Part shown: positions 1 to 7,678 of the stretch, in pieces
Layout: every line of letters starts with the position of its first letter
Numbering within the stretch: the first letter of the stretch is position 1
Assembly: GCA_964486935.1 (NCBI GenBank)
Contig: CAZAPG010000024.1
Coordinates: 1-64,000, forward strand
DNA: 64,000 bases
Source of the DNA: CAZAPG01 sp964486935
Lineage (GTDB): Bacteria; Chloroflexota; Anaerolineae; 4572-78; J111
Reading direction: 5' to 3'
Made by a program: the position numbers and the translations under genes
Notes under the pieces: model-generated
Database searches by the model: none
What the model was told of the DNA's origin: nothing
The model's input: the letters and a program-made list of their open reading frames with translations, nothing else

Positions 1-177
1 GGACACAGCTTAAACTACCCTCCTCCTTCTTTCAAGTTTTGTACAAAGTCGAGCTAACATTTTTGGCAGAATTTACGTTCCCCCACCGCCGATAGTAAGC
101 GTGATGAATGACCAAACAGATCTAAAGCTATGCGACTTTTGGCAAACTTTATTATAACCCGACGAACTTTGTCATTG

Positions 178-2226
178 TTAACACCACGAACAAAACTGAA
201 TTTGGGCCTCCATGCCGCGCAGTTCGGCCTCGCCGTCTTCGCCAAAGTAGATGACCCCTATTTCGGTGGCCGGGAAGTTGGCGAAAATATAACGCCGGGC
301 TTTATTGCCCATCCAGGGGGCGTGAAAGCCAAAATCGTAATTGTTGATGGCCTTAAAAAAGCCTTCGGCATGACTTACGCCACAGACGCCATCCTTTTTG
401 GCCGGAATTTGAGCCACCAACCGGCTTTCGCTGCGAGGATTCTCTACATACCATTCCATATTATCAGCCGTACAATTGACTACAATCAAACCGGCTTTAT
501 CGCTGCCCATCGTTGTATTAGCCAACAGGTCGGCTACACGTTTATCTGTTGCGCTTAACGGGGTGGGAGTAGGAGGCGGTGTTGTTGGCGTGGGAGCCGG
601 CGTTGGCGTGTTAGGCTGCGTCGGCGCGGCGGTGGGCGTATCGGTAGGCAGGGGGGTGTTAGTGGGTGTGGGTGTGTCGGTGGGCAAGGGTGTATCGGTG
701 GGAGTTGGGGTAGGCGTGTGGGCCGGGTCGGGGTCGCTAGCATCGGGCAAGCCGTCGCCATCCGTATCGTCCGAAAGAGGATTTAAACCCTGGTTCACTT
801 CAAGGCCATCCTTTAGACCGTCGCTGTCGGAGTCGGATTTGAGCGGGTCAGTTTTATAATTATTGACCTCCTCGGTATCGTCAATATCATCCTGGTCGGT
901 GTCGCGGTTGTCGGGCAAAGTTCCCAGGGCTATCTCATCTTCATTACTCATGCCGTCCCGGTCACTGTCCTGCCCCAGCCAAAGTGCGGTTGCGGTAGCG
1001 GCCGACGAGCCAAGCGCGGCCAAAGCCTCGGCGGTTTGGGTGGTTTCTGCGGCCACAGTTGCCGCCGTGTCCACTTGAACAACAACCTGCGGCGTCGTCT
1101 CGCTTTCCGGCGCGCCGCCACGTAAAGCAAAAAAGCCAATAAGGCCGCCAATAATCGCTAATATTACAACCCCTATCGCGCCAGCAACTATCGGGGATAA
1201 CCTCTGTTTTGCCGGCTGGGTCATGGCCGGTTGTGTCGCTGTTGGCCTGCCGGCCAATGTCGCTTCATTGTCTGTCAAATCTGCGGTTCTGATGGCGGTG
1301 AAAGTTCCGCTATTGGGGTCAAGTTCATTGGCAATGATAGGGCCGGAAGCCTGCACCAAAAGCGGATGTTGCCGCAAGGTGTCGCCGGGCGATAACCCCA
1401 CCGCTTCGCGCAAGGCTTCAGCCAGTGTGCCTGCCGTTGGGTAGCGGTCATCCGGCTCTTTTTGCATGGCTTTAACAATGACTTGTTCCACGGCCTCCGG
1501 CAAGTTTGGGTTGATTTTTCGCGGCATGGGTAATGGCTCGGTGATGTGTTTCATCACCGTAGCAATGGGTGTGTCTGCTTCAAACGGCACGGCGCCGGTC
1601 ACTAGCTCGTACAAAATGACGCCCATGGTGTAGATGTCGCTGCGCTCGTCTATCTGCGCCCCGCGTCCCTGCTCCGGGGACATGTAGGCCGGCGTGCCGG
1701 TCATTGCGCCGGTGGCGGTAAATTGTGTTCCTCCCAACAGCCGGGCAATTCCAAAATCGGTCAGCAACACCTGGCCCTCTCCATTAATCATGACGTTGCC
1801 CGGCTTCAAATCTCGATGGATCATCCCCCGGCTGTGAGCGTAATCAATGGCTCCGCACAAGGCCAGGTATATGCGGGCAATTTCATCCAACAAGAAGTTG
1901 CTTCCTTGCCGCTGTCGTATCCTAAATTCGTCGCGCAGGGTCGGGCCGTTCACAAACTGCATCACCATAAAGTAAACGCCATGGTCCTGGTCAAAATCAA
2001 GCGCCTGCACAATGTTGGGATGGGTCAATTTGCCGGTAGCCAGCGCCTCGCGTTGAAAACGGGCGATAAATTCTCTATTGGCGCTCAGGTGGCTGCGCAT
2101 CACTTTGATTGCCACATAGCGATTGAGGCCAGGCTGGTAGGTTTTGTAGACTTCGGCCATACCGCCGCTGCCCAATTTGCCAACAATGCGATATTTGCCC
2201 AGAGTTTTGCCAACAAGGTCTTTCAT
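178..2226 (-). CDS. Membrane Ser/Thr protein kinase with external calcium-repeat region
   Basis: 682 residues. The N-terminal PknB-type kinase domain (about 10-275) is complete: glycine loop GSGGMAEV at 19-26, ATP-binding K41 in VAIKVM, catalytic D139 in HRDLKPGN, and D157 of DFG. A single membrane span follows at about 343-367, so the kinase should face the cytoplasm. The outer part has thrombospondin-3-like calcium repeats at about 420-501 (DSDRDGMSNEDE, DSDSDGLKDG, DTDGDGLPD), a Thr/Pro-rich stalk at about 503-567, and a C-terminal domain of about 110 residues with several cysteines that I do not recognise. Known for the family: phosphorylation of cytoplasmic targets in response to an outside cue. 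Inference: the calcium-repeat region and tail form the sensor or wall contact. The start is ATG 2226, next to a good -10 box. Confidence 0.93.
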   Translation of the reverse strand: MKDLVGKTLGKYRIVGKLGSGGMAEVYKTYQPGLNRYVAIKVMRSHLSANREFIARFQREALATGKLTHPNIVQALDFDQDHGVYFMVMQFVNGPTLRDEFRIRQRQGSNFLLDEIARIYLALCGAIDYAHSRGMIHRDLKPGNVMINGEGQVLLTDFGIARLLGGTQFTATGAMTGTPAYMSPEQGRGAQIDERSDIYTMGVILYELVTGAVPFEADTPIATVMKHITEPLPMPRKINPNLPEAVEQVIVKAMQKEPDDRYPTAGTLAEALREAVGLSPGDTLRQHPLLVQASGPIIANELDPNSGTFTAIRTADLTDNEATLAGRPTATQPAMTQPAKQRLSPIVAGAIGVVILAIIGGLIGFFALRGGAPESETTPQVVVQVDTAATVAAETTQTAEALAALGSSAATATALWLGQDSDRDGMSNEDEIALGTLPDNRDTDQDDIDDTEEVNNYKTDPLKSDSDSDGLKDGLEVNQGLNPLSDDTDGDGLPDASDPDPAHTPTPTPTDTPLPTDTPTPTNTPLPTDTPTAAPTQPNTPTPAPTPTTPPPTPTPLSATDKRVADLLANTTMGSDKAGLIVVNCTADNMEWYVENPRSESRLVAQIPAKKDGVCGVSHAEGFFKAINNYDFGFHAPWMGNKARRYIFANFPATEIGVIYFGEDGEAELRGMEAQIQFCSWC

Positions 2227-2241
2227 CTTATCTTGATTATA
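2226..2241 (-). promoter_or_regulatory. Extended AT promoter giving a near-leaderless kinase mRNA
   Basis: On the minus strand a perfect TATAAT hexamer lies at 2241-2236, only nine bases before the kinase ATG at 2226-2224. Transcription starting six or seven bases after the hexamer would give a 5' leader of about 2-4 bases. There is no Shine-Dalgarno sequence next to this ATG. The -35 region is a run of T and is not recognisable. Leaderless translation is the inference. Confidence 0.4.
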
Positions 2242-2783
2242 TCAAAAAAAAATAGTTTCGGTAGTCAGCCACATTTTTATTGCTGGGTACACTTTGCAGA
2301 AAAATATGGGCTGATATTGCCTTAAACTATCTGTCAATCAGGATGAGCGGTTTCCATCTTCTCGACGGACTGCCAAAACCCGAATTTAGATTGGGACTTT
2401 CATACCCAGCCGCCCAACGCCGCCCATCACACGATTGCGGGCCAGCAAAGTGACCTCCAACCCCCAAAACGGTTGCGGTCCAACCGACCTTTAATTAAAG
2501 CCAAGATTAGCAATTCGGCACCAACAATTTGTTAGTTTGGCCTGGTGCTTTGCAAAGCTGTTTTTTCCCAACTCGGCAAAACCGACAGCTTCAAACCCAA
2601 AACCCATACCGCTTAACGGTGGCATGGCGCCGTGGTTGTTGGCAAAGTCAACCTCGCTTTTGCTCAACATTGCCAACGAAACCAGCTTCAGTTAAAGGAA
2701 GGCGCGATGCCCTTTGCCTCAGCTACCTGTCCACTTCATTCATCCAATTTCCCCTCTTTGCTTACCTGTCAGCAAACTACCTG
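2242..2783. other. Intergenic stretch without a supported gene
   Basis: About 540 bases between the divergent side of the kinase and the end of the GNAT gene. The short open frames here have no recognisable content, no ribosome site and atypical composition. I see no tRNA, no clear terminator and no mobile element. It may contain the upstream control region of the kinase and decayed cassette DNA. Confidence 0.5.
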
Positions 2784-3290
2784 TCATTCAGATACATTCG
2801 ATGGCAAGCAGGTTTTTAGCGATTTACTCATTTTACGGCTAATCGTTTCGTAGCCAAGTTGCCGATAAAAAGCTATCGCCTGTTGATTAAACTCATAAAC
2901 ATTCAACTCAACGTCACTTGCCCCTTTCGATATAGCCCAATGATGAACCTTGTCCATCAATTTCTGCCCAATACCCTGTTGCCGGAAACCTTCTTTCACC
3001 ACAAGCGTGTCGACAACCACGTAACAGCGTGGCACAAAGATAGACATTGGCGGAGCGTCTTTGACGGCCACCTGAACCAACCCCAGCACTTTTCCATCTT
3101 GTTCGACAACGAATACCTCAACAGTCTGGTCGGCAAGCAAGCCGAGAAAGAACTCTTTGTCGCGGACAGGGCCTTTCGGTGCTTGAAATATTTCCGATAA
3201 CTGGTCACGATGTAACTTATCGGCCTCGTCAAAAAGCTCGCATAGGTTTTCATAATCGAATGGTGTAGCTTCACGAATAACCAATTCCAT
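2784..3290 (-). CDS. GNAT-family N-acetyltransferase
   Basis: 168 residues, the normal length for a stand-alone GNAT domain. The N-terminal strand-helix VIREATPFDYENLCELF, the central strands (VEVFVVEQDGKVLGLVQV), and the acetyl-CoA pyrophosphate loop region around VVKEGFRQQGIGQKLMDKV (R/Q-x-x-G-I-G) are all present, followed by the typical ending NQQAIAFYRQLGYE. It should transfer an acyl group from a CoA thioester to an amine; the substrate cannot be read from sequence. It is a lone gene in an accessory patch. Acetyltransferases are common integron-cassette cargo, which fits the attC-like motif at about 4.2 kb, but this gene has no convincing recombination site of its own. Confidence 0.88.
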   Translation of the reverse strand: MELVIREATPFDYENLCELFDEADKLHRDQLSEIFQAPKGPVRDKEFFLGLLADQTVEVFVVEQDGKVLGLVQVAVKDAPPMSIFVPRCYVVVDTLVVKEGFRQQGIGQKLMDKVHHWAISKGASDVELNVYEFNQQAIAFYRQLGYETISRKMSKSLKTCLPSNVSE

Positions 3291-3523
3291 AATTTCGCTG
3301 AAGTCTCTTTCTTAGTTCGGAAGCCGCCACTTCTGACGGCAGTAGTTAACCGATTGTTCACCGCTTGATGCATTCAATTTGTTCACCTTCATTTTCATTC
3401 GCGGGGTCCTGTAGCCCCCCGTTGGGCGGCTTGGTTGTGTGAAAAATGGTCGATGCGCCATCGGCATCTTCGCCCTTCCCATAACTAACCCTTTATTTCG
3501 GCAATATCAGGTGCCTAACCTGA

Positions 3524-4135
3524 TCAGGCGAGCCATTGGATAACCGTCCAGAGAATCGCTACGAGCAGCCCCCCCATGACCGAGAAGCCCAAGCCCTTGA
3601 GAAATCCGATAAAGTGAAAGCGATAGTCACGGTAGCCCGCCATCCCTTCCGTCCCGGGAAGAACTATGGAACGGGGCTGAAGGGTGCAGAAAAGAAGCCA
3701 GTCAAGAATGAGCAGGTCAAATAGGTTGAACACAAGCACCGTGACCCCAACGTAGGCAAAAGCCTGCAAGAAGCCGATGGATTCAATTTCGCGTTGCAAA
3801 CGGAAGAGACCGACGAGTGGGACGACGAGGACAGTGATGAAGAACAAAGTTGCAAAGTACGAGCGGAGGCGGGCCGCCCGAAGCGACATCGGGCCGTACT
3901 TCTGTTGGATGTCGGGTGGATAGTTGTCAACGAACATATCGAGAGCGATTGCCCCGCCTATGACCACGAGAATCGTGAGGAGGAGCGACAATATCAAGCC
4001 GTTAATGAGCGCGTTGCAGAACAGGCGATACCAGTCTGGCAAGTTGACCTCCGCGATAACGAACACAGCCGCCCAACAAAAAAGTTCAAGCGCCGCCCGA
4101 TGGCTCGACCAGAGGACGGCCTGGCTGGAGTACAA
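3524..4135 (-). CDS. Unknown multi-pass membrane protein, start uncertain
   Basis: 203 residues with about five hydrophobic segments: near 12-28, 43-66, 93-112, 124-150 and 180-202. A short polar loop, DNYPPDIQQKYGPMSLRAARLR, lies between the second and third. I do not recognise the family. The only in-frame start after the upstream stop is TTG at 4135; the first ATG would begin after the second membrane segment, so either the TTG is used or the 5' end has been lost. It lies just after an attC-like motif in its own direction of transcription, which fits an integron-cassette gene of unknown function. Coding is supported by the length and the coherent hydrophobic pattern. Confidence 0.6.
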   Translation of the reverse strand: MYSSQAVLWSSHRAALELFCWAAVFVIAEVNLPDWYRLFCNALINGLILSLLLTILVVIGGAIALDMFVDNYPPDIQQKYGPMSLRAARLRSYFATLFFITVLVVPLVGLFRLQREIESIGFLQAFAYVGVTVLVFNLFDLLILDWLLFCTLQPRSIVLPGTEGMAGYRDYRFHFIGFLKGLGFSVMGGLLVAILWTVIQWLA

Positions 4136-4197
4136 ACACTTGCTTGATTATAAACCAATTTTGCCAGCCAAACCACCCCCAATTTTTACCAGCTTGA

Positions 4198-4260
4198 CAG
4201 ACAACACCCCATCGAACTTGAGCCAAGGCTGGGCGGTCGCTTGCAACGACTTGTTAGATA
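4198..4260 (-). repeat. attC-like recombination-site remnant
   Basis: Read on the minus strand from about 4260, the sequence starts TCTAACAAGTCGTTGCAAGC and continues GACCGCCCAGCC. This resembles the 5' half of integron attC sites of the TAACAA-nCGTTGCA-GAC type. The arrangement recurs on the plus strand at about 7510-7541 (CAACAAATCGTTGGTG then GACGGCCCA). A clean matching 3' GTTRRRY half was not found, so the site is probably degenerate. It sits immediately upstream of the unknown membrane-protein gene. Confidence 0.4.
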
Positions 4261-4834
4261 GCGTTTTGGATGAAAGACAAATTCTGAAACCCCTAAAAAT
4301 TAGTTCAATTATCACTTGTGCATTTTGTGAGAAGGTTTTGAACTCAGAAAAGGGATTGTCATCTGAGATATGAGGTTGGGAATGGGATTTGATGATGCCC
4401 AAATCGACTAACAACTGGCTGACCAACTTAATGAAGCTCGTCGGGGTTCAGATCAGTATGACCGAGCCTGGTGCGCACCATTAAAGAAGAATGGATTGAC
4501 TTATCCGATCATCAGGATTATGCTGAATCCCTGATCAATATCCGTTACTTTCTGGAAATTGCAGTTGGATTGATGGCTTGTGCCCAACAAACCCATTGCA
4601 GGGGGCAGCAGATTCAAGGTTTTTATTGTTGCTGGTGTCGCCTGTTAAGGAGATTCGAATTGCGGTCATATTTGCTAACCAAATTGACGTCAATTGTAGA
4701 AATGTGGTATTTTGAGATTGCTTTGTTGTGTATCAGGCCATAGTGCTGCCCCTGAACAGAAGCCTTAGGCCCTTTGGAATGGAGATCCGAGAAATGATTA
4801 CTGGGGGTTTTGTAAATTTCCAAGGATACAAAAT
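4261..4834. other. Gene-free accessory DNA
   Basis: About 570 bases with only short, non-homologous open frames on both strands. It should hold the missing first half of the hydrolase remnant that follows, but no alpha/beta-hydrolase N-terminal motif can be read in any frame. I see no tRNA, terminator or insertion-sequence end here. Confidence 0.45.
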
Positions 4835-5224
4835 ATGGTGTATGAAATACTGGGCATCCAATTCGTTCTGCGGCATGTCTGTCGGCTCCAACCTATGCCT
4901 GTTGGTATCTTCAGAATGCTGGCGGGGATGAACAAGGAAATCTATGAAACACTCTGGGGTTCGAGCGAGTTTTTCGCCGCAGGACTTTTGAAGGACTGGG
5001 ATATCAGGCCGCGCCTTTCCCAGATTCGCCTTCCGACCCTAATCCTGTCTGGTCTGTATGACGAAGCGACCCCGGCACAAATGGCAATCTTAAAGGAAGG
5101 GATTGTTGATTCTGAGCAAGTCATCCTTGATCAAAGCGCGTACTGCGGCATGTGGGAGGAACCTGACAAATTCCAGGCAGTGATTATGAACTTTATCAAC
5201 CACGTCGAAAATGCAGAAGTTTAA
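4835..5224 (+). pseudogene. C-terminal remnant of proline iminopeptidase-like alpha/beta hydrolase
   Basis: The 129-residue frame matches only the last part of S33 proline iminopeptidases: lid pattern RHVCRLQP then YETLWGSSEF, then DWDIRPRLSQIRLPTLILSG with the acid-residue motif YDEATP, and a C-terminal helix. The N-terminal half, with the oxyanion loop and the nucleophile-elbow serine, is absent. The usual catalytic-histidine segment (QSAHMxHLEEP) reads QSAYCGMWEEP, so both histidines are gone. It should therefore have no hydrolase activity. Loss of half the gene and of the active-site residue together argue for decay, not a short new protein. Confidence 0.7.
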
Positions 5225-5553
5225 CGGACACAGAAGAACTACCGGGCTTTGGCCGCAGGTACACCTCCCACAAACAAATGGCAATGTTTCGGCGGCTTGT
5301 CTAATTCAGTGATCTTGCTTTTTTCTACAGGAGTGCGACAGTCCCTTTGCCTTCGGCGGCAACAAGGAATGAAAAACTACAACCTATGGCCTGATTACTG
5401 GCGGCGAAAACGCACACAGTCCAGATGCTATAAGCTGTCACATCGCCGTTCTACCATCTGTTACCGCCAACTCGGCTCCGCTTCACTGTGGCGAGCAGCC
5501 AGATATGACCGTTAGAAGACAGAGAGCATAGTTAGAAAAAGGAGAAACCCAAT
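5225..5553. other. Intergenic stretch, nothing recognised
   Basis: About 330 bases between two decayed genes. The one open frame of some length shows no motif. A usable ribosome site (AAAAGGAGAAACCC, about 5537-5550) lies just before the epimerase remnant's ATG at 5554. Confidence 0.4.
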
Positions 5554-6119
5554 ATGACTATCCTTGTGACGGGTGGAACTGGCTACGTGGGGGGTGCAGT
5601 GGTACGCGCTCTACGCGACCGAGGCGAACAGGTACGCGTGTTGGCGCGTAACAACAGCAAGACCAATCATCTGATCGAACTGGGCGTGGAGATTACTCAG
5701 GGCGATATCCTTGATCAAAGCTCTCTTGAGGCGGCGTTGGATGGCTGCGACACCCTGTATCATACGGCGGCCATCTATGCCTTCTGGACTCCAGACAAGC
5801 AACATCTGATGCGAACCGAGGTAGAAGGCACCCGTAACGCGATGATCGCCGCGGGCAATTGTGGGGTGAGCAAAATCGTCTACACCAGCACGACCTTTAC
5901 AATTGGGGAAGCGCGCGGACAGGTTGGAAACGAGACCACCCCGCACCGAGGATTTTTTGTACAGCCTACGAAGAAGCCAAGTATCGGGCAGAGTTGGCGG
6001 CTCAGGAATACGCTCAACAAGGCTTGCCGGTCGTCATCGTCAATCCGGGTGGGGTCTATGGCCCTGGTGGTGTGACCGCATCCGGGCAACCGATCGTGGA
6101 TGCCCTCGGCCGTATCTGA
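5554..6119 (+). pseudogene. Frameshifted and truncated NAD-dependent epimerase/reductase
   Basis: The start is sound: MTILVTGGTGYVGGAVVRAL has the Rossmann TGGTGYVG nucleotide loop, followed by D-I-L-D and TLYHTAA signatures of the extended SDR (dihydroflavonol-reductase-like) family. After HRGFF the frame shifts inside a run of six T (5953-5958); the correct continuation, with catalytic YEEAK and VNPGGVYGPGG, is in the next frame to a stop at 6119. Joined, the product would have about 188 residues against 320-340 for the family, so the C-terminal substrate-binding half is also missing. The shift in a homopolymer could be a sequencing error, but the early stop could not. The next gene begins 17 bases later. 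Confidence 0.8.
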
Positions 6120-6135
6120 ACAGAAAGAGGATTCA

Positions 6136-7455
6136 ATGAATCAGGGAAGATCGTCACTGGTCGACGAGGATAAGAAATTTCGGCGCTACTACGCCCAACA
6201 TCTCGAACCGTTGGAACAGCGGTTCGAATCCCTGCGGCGGGAAGCAGTGAAGGAACGCAACCGGCGTATCGTCGCCGCGCTGGTTGCTTGGCTGGCGGCT
6301 GTGGGTGGAGTCGGTTATTTGGCTCACCCCATTGGAGAGTTTTGGCCCTTCGTGGGCTTTTTTGGCTTGGCGACCGGAGTTGGGCTGGGGATGTGGGTCT
6401 GGTTGCCGGCTGGAGCACATGAGTTGCGGCTCCAGGAGCAGGTGCTTTCCCGCATCGTTCCGTTTTTTGGCGACTTGCGCTACCGGTCCGAACCCGACCT
6501 CGTTCCCGGCCGGTACCAAGATTGGAAGGTGCTTCCGAATTTCAGCAAAAGCTATTGTGAGGACCAGATTGAGGGCAGCTATGGCGGCGTGCCGCTCAAG
6601 CTGGCCGAAGTCAGGCTCCAATACGAGTACAGGTCCGGGCATAGTAGCAGCAGTTCCAGCAGGACTGCCTTCAAAGGTCTGATGATCATCTTTGAGCTTG
6701 GGCAGGAATACCCCGGTGTCACCCTAATCCGCAATCGGGGCAGTAATATGAACGGTCGGTTTCGCCTTGACGAAGCTCTGGACGAGGTGGGCGCTGGTTC
6801 GGGTTTCGAGGTCTTTGCGACCAGCGACGCCCCAGGGGCCACGCTTGCGGATGCCGGCTTGCTTGAGCGGCTAGCTGCGGTCTCGGCCCAGTTCGAAGCG
6901 CGACAGCTTTTTGCCAGCTTCCACGCAGATCGTCTGGTGATGCTGATCGACCACAAGGGTGACTATTTTGAGATGTCACATCGGCAGAAGACCAATTTTG
7001 CACGGGATGCCGGGCGTGTGCGGGATCAGTTGGGGCGACTCTTTGCGATTGTCGATTTGCTTCAGCTACGCGGTCTATCTGTCGAAGGCAAAGCAGACAC
7101 CGGGGCCTTGGAAAGCCCGGAATTCCCGGAACTTCCAGGGCCAAACGCCGCAGACCCCTACGACATTGGTGGCTGGGGATGTCTCAATGCTTTTGTTATA
7201 TTTGCCGCAGCCATGTCGGCCTATCTCTGGCTACTGGATAGTGAGTTGTCAAAGGGAGCGCTGTTGTGGTGGTCGGCGCTTGGCGGTTTGTTGATGTCGC
7301 TGGGGCTTTTTCAGACCATTCGTGGCGTTTTGCGGCGCTCCGTGGGAACTGCGATTTTTGGCATTATCCTCCTGGCCGGGGCATTCATAGTGCTCTATTA
7401 CACTGTTCCGCTCGAAACCCAAGCCCTGATCCGATTCTGGGCGCCGGGGTTGTGA
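6136..7455 (+). CDS. DUF3137-like membrane protein
   Basis: 439 residues from ATG 6136, chosen because AAAGAGG precedes it by five bases. It has an N-terminal basic/coiled segment, two membrane spans at about 45-90 (IVAALVAWLAAVGGVGYLA; WPFVGFFGLATGVGLGMW), a soluble middle region of about 230 residues, and two more spans near the C-terminus. The middle region fits the DUF3137 pattern: FSKSYCEDQIEGSYGGVPLKLAEVRL, a Ser-rich tract, then FKGLMIIFEL and a late LHIDHKGDYFE-like strand. The function of this family is not known; members are usually predicted inner-membrane proteins. The gene ends in a strong terminator at 7541-7579. Confidence 0.72.
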   Translation: MNQGRSSLVDEDKKFRRYYAQHLEPLEQRFESLRREAVKERNRRIVAALVAWLAAVGGVGYLAHPIGEFWPFVGFFGLATGVGLGMWVWLPAGAHELRLQEQVLSRIVPFFGDLRYRSEPDLVPGRYQDWKVLPNFSKSYCEDQIEGSYGGVPLKLAEVRLQYEYRSGHSSSSSSRTAFKGLMIIFELGQEYPGVTLIRNRGSNMNGRFRLDEALDEVGAGSGFEVFATSDAPGATLADAGLLERLAAVSAQFEARQLFASFHADRLVMLIDHKGDYFEMSHRQKTNFARDAGRVRDQLGRLFAIVDLLQLRGLSVEGKADTGALESPEFPELPGPNAADPYDIGGWGCLNAFVIFAAAMSAYLWLLDSELSKGALLWWSALGGLLMSLGLFQTIRGVLRRSVGTAIFGIILLAGAFIVLYYTVPLETQALIRFWAPGL

Positions 7456-7509
7456 GCAAGTGAAAGCCTGCGTTAAAGGAATAACGGGGGGGCTGCCACC
7501 AGGCCCTGC

Positions 7510-7541
7510 CCAACAAATCGTTGGTGCTGACGGCCCAATGG
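7510..7541 (+). repeat. Second attC-like motif
   Basis: AACAAATCGTTG followed by GACGGCCCA matches, without gaps, the minus-strand motif at 4198-4260. It lies directly before the terminator hairpin downstream of the DUF3137-like gene. Only one half-site can be recognised. Confidence 0.3.
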
Positions 7542-7579
7542 GCGGTTTGTGCAAATCACAAGCCGCCTTTCTCATTTTT
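7541..7579 (+). terminator. Rho-independent terminator
   Basis: An 11-bp stem (7541-7551 GGCGGTTTGTG pairs with 7557-7567 CACAAGCCGCC with one G-T pair), a 5-base loop CAAAT, and a T-rich tail TTTCTCATTTTT. It separates the DUF3137-like gene from the kinase block. Confidence 0.8.
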
Positions 7580-7678
7580 ATCTAAATTCAATTAAATAGT
7601 ATCATCTGATTATAGAAAAATACAGAAAAGTCGAGTACAATTTTTTAATAATGGTTTGAAGGGTCAGCTTGAGGCGTG

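Noticed and set aside
502..722. Short tandem GTGGGTGT-like repeats as a possible microsatellite
   Set aside because: They are the codons of the Thr/Pro stalk in the kinase gene, not an independent repeat.
130..2325. Long open frames on the plus strand across the kinase gene
   Set aside because: They lie antisense to a kinase with all catalytic motifs; their translations are low-complexity Val/Gly or Arg/Pro tracts.
3310..3523. A third attC site after the membrane-protein gene
   Set aside because: GCCCAAC and GTTAACT are present but the arms do not pair and the spacing is not that of attC.
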